A DNA stretch of 7,822 nucleotides from an uncultured beta proteobacterium (GTDB taxonomy: Bacteria; Pseudomonadota; Gammaproteobacteria; Burkholderiales; Burkholderiaceae), in NCBI GenBank assembly GCA_903930665.1, contig CAIYZI010000450.1, forward strand, positions 1 through 7,822, written 5' to 3'. The first letter of the stretch is position 1; every line of letters starts with the position of its first letter. Positions 1 through 5,911 of this stretch are shown here, piece after piece. Position numbers and translations under genes: made by a program. Below the pieces are notes generated by a model. The model did not search any database. It saw only the letters and a program-made list of their open reading frames with translations, and was not told the origin of the DNA.

Positions 1-2
1 AT

Positions 3-749
3 TACTCAATGCCAGATGAGGAGTGGGAGAGCTCTCAGATTCGCAATCGCTTTATGTCTGCTGGTTATTACCGAGAGCTTGATGCCTTATTTTTCTTCGG
101 ATTTAAGACAATCTTTACTTTTGCTGTGCCTATTCTTTACATCCTATTTGTTTTGGTATTTCGTAGAGATAGTTCATTTTTAAGTGCGCTATCTATAGCA
201 GTTCTATTGTCTGGTGTTGGGTATTACGTTCCTGATTTTTGGTTGTATCGAGTTACCAAAAATCGGAAGAAAAGAATATTTGAAAGCCTACCCAATGCTT
301 TGGACTTAATGAGGGTTTGCGTAAATGCTGGCTTGGGCTTAGATGCTGCGATTGAGCGAGTTGGTAGAGAGCTTCAAATTGAAAGTAAAGCTTTAGCTCA
401 AGAATTTCATATATTAAATCTTGAGTTAAGAACCGGCGCTACTCGTGAAAAAGCTTTATCTAATCTTGCATTACGGACGGGTGTTGAAGATATTCATGCG
501 CTAGTGTCTATGTTGATACAAACGGAACATTTTGGTACCAGTGTTGCTGACGCACTACGGGTTTATGCTGACGGCTTACGCGAGAAACGCTCTCTTCTTG
601 CTCAAGAAGAGGCCGCAAAAATACCGGTCAAGATGACTATTCCGCTGATTGTTTGTATTTTCCCAGCGTTAATGGTGGTTTTATTGGGACCTGCTGTAAT
701 CAAAATTGAAAAGTCATTGGCCCCTATTTCCGCAGCGGCGAGCAGGTGA
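3..749 (+). CDS. tadC: Flp/Tad pilus assembly inner-membrane protein TadC (5' end missing)
   Basis: TadC is an inner-membrane platform protein of the Tad type IVc pilus machine; with TadB it is thought to couple the TadA ATPase to pilin assembly. Numbering from the ATG at position 9, there are hydrophobic segments at about residues 33-51, 57-79 and 208-232. Between them lies a cytoplasmic GspF/T2SSF helical domain (about 93-218) containing the typical runs LPNALDLMRVCVNAGLGL and TEHFGTSVADALRVYADGLR. The frame stays open to the left edge (codons TAC TCA precede the ATG) and TadC proteins are normally longer at the N-terminus, so the ATG at 9 is probably internal and the gene starts outside the window. 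It ends with TGA at 747-749. The next gene is 101 bases away. The family call is firm; TadC over TadB rests on overall resemblance and position. Confidence 0.85.
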   Translation, partial: YSMPDEEWESSQIRNRFMSAGYYRELDALFFFGFKTIFTFAVPILYILFVLVFRRDSSFLSALSIAVLLSGVGYYVPDFWLYRVTKNRKKRIFESLPNALDLMRVCVNAGLGLDAAIERVGRELQIESKALAQEFHILNLELRTGATREKALSNLALRTGVEDIHALVSMLIQTEHFGTSVADALRVYADGLREKRSLLAQEEAAKIPVKMTIPLIVCIFPALMVVLLGPAVIKIEKSLAPISAAASR

Positions 750-850
750 TTCATGGGTAGCTAGCCTATTGCCACGTCATTGGTTTTCATAAATAGCGCG
801 TTAGGTAAGGGTATGGCCAGATTCATAAAATACACAATGGGCTATAAAAA

Positions 851-1309
851 ATGAACTGCCCTCATTGCGGTGCTTATATTGATAGTCAAGTTGTTCTAAG
901 CCAATGCACGCATTGTAAGAAGCCAATCTATTATGGAATGGATGCTTATTCAAAGTCATTGGAGGAATCATTTATTCAGGCTGAGATCATGAAAGTGCAT
1001 AAAGCGCGCTTACTGATTGCCGATCAAGAGCAAAAGCAATACTTCTCTTCAGCAGAGTATAAAAATCAGATTTCCAATAAAGCCAAACAGGGGCGCATGC
1101 AGGTAGCGCTGTATTCGACCGGATCCGCCTTTATTTATGCCATGGTTTTTACTGCCTTAACTGCACCTTTATTGTATTTTTTTGTGCAACCCATATTTCT
1201 TCAGTCATATTCTGTTGAAAATCTATTAATGGGCGCTTACCTTTTTTACTTTATTTTTGGATTTACGGTGCTTTATATGACCAATCGCTCCATAGGAGAC
1301 GCTTTTTAA
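851..1309 (+). CDS. Small zinc-ribbon protein with two C-terminal membrane helices, function unknown
   Basis: I do not recognise this 152-residue protein as a named family. It opens with a short zinc-ribbon-like module of two CxxC knuckles (C3/C6 and C19/C22) 12 residues apart, which probably binds one zinc ion. A charged, probably helical stretch follows (about 33-82, rich in Lys, Gln and Glu), then two hydrophobic helices at about 90-114 and 122-143 with a short loop between them. The ribbon would most simply face the cytoplasm. An in-frame TAA at 845-847 directly before the ATG fixes the start. The only Shine-Dalgarno-like sequence is a weak GGG at 839-841. It lies between tadC and a TadG-like gene on the same strand, which suggests, without proving, a pilus-related role. 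That it is a real gene is supported by the start context, coherent domain layout and lack of a competing frame. Confidence 0.75.
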   Translation: MNCPHCGAYIDSQVVLSQCTHCKKPIYYGMDAYSKSLEESFIQAEIMKVHKARLLIADQEQKQYFSSAEYKNQISNKAKQGRMQVALYSTGSAFIYAMVFTALTAPLLYFFVQPIFLQSYSVENLLMGAYLFYFIFGFTVLYMTNRSIGDAF

Positions 1310-1374
1310 TTAGCGATGAACTTGTCATGAATTCATTTATCAACTCAAGCTATCTAATAAGAACAATTGGGAAT

Positions 1375-1378
1375 AGGA
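1375..1378 (+). promoter_or_regulatory. Ribosome binding site choosing the TadG-like start
   Basis: AGGA lies nine bases before the ATG at 1388. It supports that ATG over the in-frame TTG at 1367, which has no purine-rich sequence at a useful distance and would add seven residues before the usual Tad N-terminus. Confidence 0.6.
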
Positions 1379-1387
1379 TTATTACCA

Positions 1388-2581
1388 ATGAAGATCAAAT
1401 CCATTAACAAGATTTCTCAGTTCCATTCAGAGGAGGGTGCAGTCCTTCCTATTGTGGCCATCGTTTTAATTATCCTTTTAGGTTTTGCAGCTTTTGCAAT
1501 TGATTTTGGATTTGTATATATGCGTCAAGCGCAATTACAAAGTGTTGCTGATGCCGAGGCCTTAGTCTGCGCAAGTAATTACTTAACTTGCAACTCTACT
1601 GGAGATAATTACCCTCTTACCAATCCATACGGATTTGCAATTACCACCACCAATCCATTAGCTTGCCCCAATACAAATACCCAAAAGAATTGTGTATCAG
1701 CATCTGCGGCCAATACTTGGAATACCTATTTTTTATCTCTATTTGGTAATAATTCTTTTAATCTGAGTAAGACGGCAATAGCTGGTACCCCAATTATTGC
1801 TGATGTCTTAATTATTAGAGACACCATCAAAATGAATGGTACAAATATCATGACTGTAACGGGTGGGTCGGTATCAGATGGCGGTGGAATTTCCACTACA
1901 AATTCTTCAGGTATCGATGCAACCGCATCTGGCGCAACCATTACTGCCTATAACAGCTCAACAAACAGTTGTGGAAGCTGTACTCCTGCTGTTACTAGTA
2001 GTAGCCTGCCTCAACCGATACCCCCAGCTTATGCTCCTCCCGCTCCTCCTGTGGCCAAGGTTTACGCCTCAGGCTGTTCTTTGCCTTCTGGCACCTATGC
2101 CACACCTGTAAATCTAAATGCTTGTGGAACCCAGGTGAATATGAGTGGCGTCTATTATTTCAATGGTGGATTTGATAATCGGGGAATTACTTTAGCCAAT
2201 CAACCAGGTGCTCCTGTAACGATTATTGTTGGGGTGGATCAGCCTATTAATCTCAGTGGATCAGTCACCTTAAACAGTAGTGATGGTTCTTCAACCTGTG
2301 GAACGGTGGGTGGCGGAATGGTCATATACCAGCCCTTGACCCTTACAAATACCCTTTATACGATCGATGTGGCTGGAGCGGGTAACAATATTAGCCTCAC
2401 TGGAAAGACTCAGCTACCAAATACCAATTTTATATTTAGGGGTTCACCAACATCTTTCACCATCATGGGAAGTTTGTATGCCAATTCGATGGATCTAAAG
2501 GGAAATATGACTGCATCTACCTCTCCCGATCCATGTCAAAACATTAATTTGAGCTCGGGTAAGGTGAAATTGCTTCAGTGA
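1388..2581 (+). CDS. TadG-like Tad pilus protein with large beta-rich extracellular domain
   Basis: This 397-residue protein begins with a TadE/TadG-type anchor (Pfam Tad-like N-terminal module). After a short basic leader come a glycine at 17, one hydrophobic helix (about 20-42) and the family hallmark FVYMRQAQLQSVADAEALV, matching the usual LQxAADAAALAGA pattern. The rest is predicted to be outside the inner membrane. A Ser/Thr/Asn/Gly-rich region with repeated short hydrophobic strands runs to about 205, a proline-rich linker (PQPIPPAYAPPAPP) spans about 208-221, and a second Gly/Asn/Thr-rich strand-repeat region reaches the C-terminus. It has ten cysteines (61, 68, 93, 102, 195, 198, 230, 246, 304, 383), several closely paired, which would allow disulfides in the periplasm. 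I see no von Willebrand A motif, so it differs from classical TadG. It converges on tadE with 31 bases between the stops. Role in Tad pilus assembly or as a surface protein is inferred. Confidence 0.75.
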   Translation: MKIKSINKISQFHSEEGAVLPIVAIVLIILLGFAAFAIDFGFVYMRQAQLQSVADAEALVCASNYLTCNSTGDNYPLTNPYGFAITTTNPLACPNTNTQKNCVSASAANTWNTYFLSLFGNNSFNLSKTAIAGTPIIADVLIIRDTIKMNGTNIMTVTGGSVSDGGGISTTNSSGIDATASGATITAYNSSTNSCGSCTPAVTSSSLPQPIPPAYAPPAPPVAKVYASGCSLPSGTYATPVNLNACGTQVNMSGVYYFNGGFDNRGITLANQPGAPVTIIVGVDQPINLSGSVTLNSSDGSSTCGTVGGGMVIYQPLTLTNTLYTIDVAGAGNNISLTGKTQLPNTNFIFRGSPTSFTIMGSLYANSMDLKGNMTASTSPDPCQNINLSSGKVKLLQ

Positions 2582-2612
2582 TGTTAAATGACTATTGGGC
2601 TAACTGAACGGG

Positions 2613-3050
2613 TTATTCGTGATACATCACTGAGGTTGCGCTTAAGTTATTAGTATTGCTATAGAGAAGCCACCCAATTGCTGTAAAGGTATAGGTAACT
2701 GTTACGGTAACAGTAGTGCCAGATGTCCCAGCGCCTGATGCAGATGTCAAAGAGCTTGTATTTGAGCCGAAAGTAATCAGATTGGCATTGGTATAGCTAT
2801 TGGCTACTTCGCATGGGTCTGCGCTACCAGTTACAGAACTAGGCCCGCAAGCAATGGCTGCGCTTGTATTAATGCTACCCCATCTAGCTCCCTCACGTGC
2901 AGCGTTGGTAATCACGGCTTGATCGTAGAGCAATATTCCATAATTAACGATGCCAAACAACACCCACATTAATAGCGGAAGAATCAGCGCAAATTCAACA
3001 GCAGCGACACCACTATCATTTTTCTTGAAGACTTTAATCAAATTAGTCAT
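2613..3050 (-). CDS. tadE: TadE-type pseudopilin of the Tad pilus
   Basis: TadE is a minor pseudopilin of the Tad/Flp pilus that is processed by the TadV/CpaA prepilin peptidase and assembled at the inner membrane. The 145-residue product has a short basic leader (MTNLIKVFKKNDSG), a cleavage site after G14, the sequence VAAVEFALILPLL with glutamate at mature position +5 (E19), and a hydrophobic helix to about 40. The TadE signature TNAAREGARWG follows at about 48-58. The remainder is a Ser/Thr/Gly-rich periplasmic part with a Val-Thr repeat (VTVTVT) and two cysteines (68 and 80) that may pair. A strong ribosome binding site precedes the ATG. It is on the strand opposite to tadC and the TadG-like gene, which is unusual since tadE is normally co-directional with its partners, so it needs its own promoter or an upstream gene. 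Confidence 0.88.
   Translation of the reverse strand: MTNLIKVFKKNDSGVAAVEFALILPLLMWVLFGIVNYGILLYDQAVITNAAREGARWGSINTSAAIACGPSSVTGSADPCEVANSYTNANLITFGSNTSSLTSASGAGTSGTTVTVTVTYTFTAIGWLLYSNTNNLSATSVMYHE
2698..2714. repeat. 17-base near-perfect palindrome inside tadE
   Basis: ACTGTTAC and GTAACAGT are complementary arms of eight bases around one central base. On the minus strand the site encodes part of the Val-Thr repeat of TadE, so the symmetry may simply come from alternating valine and threonine codons. A stem with a one-base loop is not a good RNA hairpin, so a protein-binding site would be the only functional reading. Confidence 0.4.
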
Positions 3051-3056
3051 TTTTTA

Positions 3057-3062
3057 CCTCTC
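3057..3062 (-). promoter_or_regulatory. Strong ribosome binding site of tadE
   Basis: On the minus strand GAGAGG precedes the ATG with a six-base A-rich spacer. It fixes the tadE start and predicts efficient translation, the best such site in the window. Confidence 0.7.
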
Positions 3063-3066
3063 TATC

Positions 3067-3095
3067 CTGACAATATTAGCTTAAATATTTACAGT
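3067..3095 (+). promoter_or_regulatory. Candidate sigma70 promoter for the L,D-transpeptidase gene
   Basis: CTGACA at 3067-3072 matches five of six -35 bases. After a 17-base spacer, TACAGT at 3090-3095 matches four of six -10 bases. Transcription would start near 3102, just upstream of GGAG at 3112-3115, and would leave a normal leader before the ATG at 3131. The spacer is AT-rich and contains two copies of the palindrome AATATT (3072-3077 and 3084-3089). This is a consensus match by eye only. Confidence 0.4.
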
Positions 3096-3111
3096 TTCGT
3101 GAATTAGATTT

Positions 3112-3115
3112 GGAG
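3112..3115 (+). promoter_or_regulatory. Possible ribosome binding site of the L,D-transpeptidase gene
   Basis: GGAG is the only Shine-Dalgarno-like run upstream of the gene. It is 15 bases before the ATG at 3131, longer than ideal. It overlaps the first codons that would follow a TTG start at 3110, so it argues against that start. Confidence 0.35.
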
Positions 3116-3130
3116 TTTTTTGCACTCTTC

Positions 3131-4003
3131 ATGAAACAATGGGTAATGGTCAATTACACCATTATTCGTTCTACAGAAAATAAAGATAAATCGATTTTTG
3201 ATTTATTGATTCTTCGCTTTTTGATGTGCTTATGGCTCACTTTTTCTGTACCCCTTGCCTGTGCAAGTTCGGTGGAATTATCGCCAAACGACTTAAGGGT
3301 CGAATTTGCGAAGACGGTTACCAGACATCTAAGCTTGCCTCAAGAAATGGTGACTTCTTATACCTATGCTTTGAATGAAAATCTACGCATTTCAGGCTAT
3401 TTACCCGATAGCCCTCAATATATTGTTCTGGTCGATCGCAATCCTAATATTCAAGCTGTGATGATTTTTTGGGGTGATAGTAATAGTGGTTGGCAGTTGA
3501 TTGGAGCGGCCCCAGTCTCAACAGGATTACCAGGAACCTTCGACCATTTTTTAACGCCTTTAGGAGTTTTTAATCATTCCTTAGATAACCCTGATTTTCG
3601 TGCTGAGGGCACCAAGAATGAATTTGGATTTAAGGGTTATGGGGAAAAGGGCTTTAGGGTTTATGACTTTGGCTGGGTAGAGGAGGAGCGTGGCTGGGGA
3701 AATGGCGAAAAGATGATGATGCGCTTGCAAATGCATTCCACTGATCCCGATTTGGCAGAAAACCTTTTGGGGGTTCCTAGGTCTAAGGGGTGTATTCGCA
3801 TTCCAGCTGCTGTGAATACGTTTATTGATCGTTATGGCCTTTTGGATTTTGACTACGATGCAGGAGTTGAAAAAGGGCTTAATTATTGGGTGCTCCGTAA
3901 GGATCGCATTCCAACAAGCACTCCTGGGCGCTATCTCGTAGTCATTCAATCTAATGCAGATACAAGACCTGTTTGGTCACCAATTCCAAAGCCTCAAAAA
4001 TAG
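3131..4003 (+). CDS. Exported L,D-transpeptidase (YkuD domain)
   Basis: L,D-transpeptidases use an active-site cysteine in the periplasm to form 3-3 peptidoglycan cross-links or attach proteins to the wall. With the ATG at 3131 the protein is 290 residues. A hydrophobic export segment at about 24-43 ends in a possible signal peptidase I site (LACA, cleavage near 45). The preceding leader is long, so the exact start is uncertain; TTG at 3110 and ATG at 3146 or 3224 are also in frame. The YkuD domain spans roughly 97-260. The conserved histidine is in LQMHST (H202), followed 15 residues later by SKGCIR with catalytic C221 and R223. The usual histidine of SHGC is a lysine here (K219). No LysM or peptidoglycan-binding repeat is visible. 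It is divergent from tadE and 51 bases upstream of the exporter operon on the same strand, so co-transcription with it is possible. The family is clear; the exact cross-linking role is not. Confidence 0.85.
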   Translation: MKQWVMVNYTIIRSTENKDKSIFDLLILRFLMCLWLTFSVPLACASSVELSPNDLRVEFAKTVTRHLSLPQEMVTSYTYALNENLRISGYLPDSPQYIVLVDRNPNIQAVMIFWGDSNSGWQLIGAAPVSTGLPGTFDHFLTPLGVFNHSLDNPDFRAEGTKNEFGFKGYGEKGFRVYDFGWVEEERGWGNGEKMMMRLQMHSTDPDLAENLLGVPRSKGCIRIPAAVNTFIDRYGLLDFDYDAGVEKGLNYWVLRKDRIPTSTPGRYLVVIQSNADTRPVWSPIPKPQK

Positions 4004-4042
4004 TAATAAATAACACAATGAAGTTAAGATGTAGGTATGCGT

Positions 4043-4046
4043 AGGA
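4043..4046 (+). promoter_or_regulatory. Ribosome binding site of the exporter permease
   Basis: AGGA sits eight bases before the ATG at 4055 and supports that start. The 51-base gap before the gene contains no convincing promoter or terminator hairpin. Confidence 0.55.
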
Positions 4047-4054
4047 ATTTATAA

Positions 4055-5191
4055 ATGGGCGGTATCTTTAAACTGGCGTTAAAGCTCCTGATAAATGATC
4101 GGGGCAAGTTTTTTGCCCTGTTAACGGGCATCACTTTTGCCGTTTTCTTAATGGTCATGATGATGTCGATGTTCTCGGGCATCCTTTTAAGAGCATCTTC
4201 CTCAGTTGAAAATGTAGGCGCTCAAATATGGGTGCTCGATCCTGCGGTCAATAATGTTTCAAGCAGTATTCCCATGCCCGATTATGTGCTTGATTTTGCA
4301 AAAAGCATTAATGGGGTAAAACACGCTGAGCCCATTTATTTTGGTGGCGCTATGGTGAAATTACATGATGGCACGTATCAAGGTGTCAATGTCATTGGTC
4401 TGGATGATGCCACCTTATTTGGCCGACCTTTTTTGCTTCAAGGCAAGATAGAGGATATCTTCGCTGAAAATGGCTTTTTAGTTGTTAAAGATGCGGAATA
4501 TGACAAGCTTGAGAACCCTGAAATGGGTACCGAGTTTGAAATCAATGATCATCGTGGTCGAATTGTAGGTATTGCACAGGTTCCTCAATCCGGTTTATTT
4601 GGAGTGCCAACTCTTTATACGACCTACAACCGAGCTAGAACTTATATTCCTTCATCGCGCTTTACGATGTCATTTGTTTTAGTCGAGCCTAAGTCAGCTG
4701 CGGATATTCCCTATATTCAAAGTCAAATCAAAACGTTGGGTTATGAAGCTTTAACTCTCTCACAGTTCACAAAAAAGATTTCGGATTTTTACAAGTTTAA
4801 AACGGGTCTGGGTATGAATGTCCTCATCATGACCGTCATTAGTTTTATAGTGGGACTCTCTATTTCCGGGCAGACTTTTTATAGCTTTGTGATTGAGAAC
4901 TTAGACAAGTTTGGTGCCCTTAAAGCCATTGGTGCCAAAGGTCGAGAGCTAGTAATGATGATCATGATTCAATCTACTTTTACTTGCCTACTAGGTTATG
5001 GCATAGGGGTTGGATTAGCCACTACTGCCATGATTTTGGCCAAACTCAGAATGCCTGATTATGCGGCTCAAGTGACTTATACAAATTTGAGTCTTGCTTT
5101 TGTATTAGTTGTGATCATTGCCATTTTTTCGAGTTACATCAGCATTAGAAAAGTATTACAAATTCAACCATTTGATATTTTTAGGGGCTAG
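4055..5191 (+). CDS. ABC exporter permease, FtsX/MacB fold (DevC-like)
   Basis: This is the membrane subunit of a tripartite ABC exporter. Its 378 residues have the FtsX-type layout: a first membrane helix at about 19-40, a large periplasmic domain (about 45-250), and three further helices at about 253-275, 301-328 and 345-365. The family motif linking helices 2 and 3 is present as NLDKFGALKAIGAKGREL (282-299), and the C-terminal end QPFDIFRG is also typical. There is no fused ATPase, unlike MacB. Size, separate ATPase and HlyD partner fit the DevC/DevBCA arrangement of cyanobacterial glycolipid exporters better than MacB or LolCE. In this type of transporter the periplasmic domain works with the adaptor to push substrate from the periplasm outwards rather than through the membrane. 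The next gene begins at the base directly after its stop. The substrate is unknown. Confidence 0.87.
   Translation: MGGIFKLALKLLINDRGKFFALLTGITFAVFLMVMMMSMFSGILLRASSSVENVGAQIWVLDPAVNNVSSSIPMPDYVLDFAKSINGVKHAEPIYFGGAMVKLHDGTYQGVNVIGLDDATLFGRPFLLQGKIEDIFAENGFLVVKDAEYDKLENPEMGTEFEINDHRGRIVGIAQVPQSGLFGVPTLYTTYNRARTYIPSSRFTMSFVLVEPKSAADIPYIQSQIKTLGYEALTLSQFTKKISDFYKFKTGLGMNVLIMTVISFIVGLSISGQTFYSFVIENLDKFGALKAIGAKGRELVMMIMIQSTFTCLLGYGIGVGLATTAMILAKLRMPDYAAQVTYTNLSLAFVLVVIIAIFSSYISIRKVLQIQPFDIFRG
5183..5187 (+). promoter_or_regulatory. Ribosome binding site of the exporter ATPase, inside the permease gene
   Basis: AGGGG lies within the last codons of the permease gene, four bases before the ATG at 5192. 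Together with the stop and start being adjacent (TAG then ATG), this indicates translational coupling of permease and ATPase. Confidence 0.5.
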
Positions 5192-5911
5192 ATGAGTAAG
5201 GTCGGTGAGGTCGGTAGGGTCGCCTTAAAAGCCAGTCATTTAGACAAATGGTTTGGTGAGGGTGAGTCCAAAACATTTGCTGTAAGAGATGTCAGTTTTG
5301 AAGCTCTGGCAGGTGAGATGCTGTTTATCGTTGGGCCATCTGGCAGTGGAAAGACGACATTACTCAGCATGATCTCTGGAATACTAAAACCTAATGCTGG
5401 TGAAGTTTTCGTCAGCGAAAAAGATTTATGGATGCTGTCCTCAAATGAACTAGCGGATTTTCGCTTAAATAAAATTGGCTTTGTTTTTCAAGACTTCCAT
5501 CTCTTTCCCCGCCTCACTACAGCTGAGAATGTAGCGATTCCTTTAATTCTCAGAAGAGTAGATTGGTCTGAGGCCATCGATACCGCTCGGAAGTATTTGG
5601 ATATTGTGGGTCTGAAGAATAAAGCGGATCTTCCCCCAATGAAGTTAAGTGGCGGTGAGCAGCAGCGGGTTGCAATCGCTAGGGCGATAGCGGCTCAGCC
5701 TGACATTCTGATTTTTGATGAACCAACGGCATCTCTAGATGGCGATACTGGTAGAAAAATTCTTGAGTTTGTTAAAACTGAAGTTTTAAATCCAAATCGA
5801 TGCATCATTATTGTGACCCACGATAGTCGCATATTTGAATATGCTGATGCGATAATGAAAATGGAAGACGGAAAAGTGATAGGAATAGAAAGAGTTGGTC
5901 ATGAAAAATAG
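5192..5911 (+). CDS. ABC exporter ATP-binding protein (LolD/MacB/DevA type)
   Basis: This 239-residue cytoplasmic ATPase drives the FtsX-type permease encoded just before it. All nucleotide-binding motifs are intact: Walker A GPSGSGKT (48-55), Q-loop glutamine at 100 in FVFQD, ABC signature LSGGEQQR (152-159), Walker B ILIFDE (172-177) with catalytic E177, D-loop SLD (181-183), and switch histidine H210 in IIVTHD. Length and motif spacing match single-domain LolD/MacB-family ATPases. The start directly follows the permease stop, and the last 11 bases overlap the adaptor gene, so the three subunits should be made in step. The family is certain; the substrate is not encoded here. Confidence 0.95.
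   Translation: MSKVGEVGRVALKASHLDKWFGEGESKTFAVRDVSFEALAGEMLFIVGPSGSGKTTLLSMISGILKPNAGEVFVSEKDLWMLSSNELADFRLNKIGFVFQDFHLFPRLTTAENVAIPLILRRVDWSEAIDTARKYLDIVGLKNKADLPPMKLSGGEQQRVAIARAIAAQPDILIFDEPTASLDGDTGRKILEFVKTEVLNPNRCIIIVTHDSRIFEYADAIMKMEDGKVIGIERVGHEK

Noticed and set aside
844..849. TATAAA just before the zinc-ribbon gene as a -10 element
   Set aside because: It is only a few bases from the ATG, leaving no room for a leader, and no matching -35 sequence is present.
1327..1336. Ten-base palindrome ATGAATTCAT upstream of the TadG-like gene
   Set aside because: It is short and AT-rich, with no second copy nearby and no aligned promoter elements to make an operator reading credible.
1726..1941. 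Minus-strand open frame of 71 codons
   Set aside because: It lies wholly inside the TadG-like gene on the opposite strand, has no recognisable motif, and is explained by the base composition of that repetitive coding region.
1863..2111. Plus-strand open frame of 82 codons, rich in Leu and Pro
   Set aside because: It is an out-of-frame reading of the Ser/Thr/Pro-rich part of the TadG-like gene, with no independent start context.
2582..2612. Bidirectional intrinsic terminator between the convergent genes
   Set aside because: Only short stems such as GTTA/TAAC can be drawn, and there is no GC-rich hairpin or T-tract in either direction.
2620..2631. GTGAT/ATCAC inverted repeat at the 3' end of tadE
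   Set aside because: The two-base loop makes an RNA hairpin sterically poor, no T-run follows, and it lies in coding sequence.
3581..3949. Minus-strand open frame of 122 codons
   Set aside because: It is antisense to the L,D-transpeptidase catalytic domain, whose motifs are clearly real, and its product resembles no protein I know.
4055..5911. MacB split into two genes by a frameshift
   Set aside because: In MacB the ATPase precedes the membrane domain. Here the permease comes first with complete ends and the ATPase has its own start, so this is a natural two-gene arrangement.
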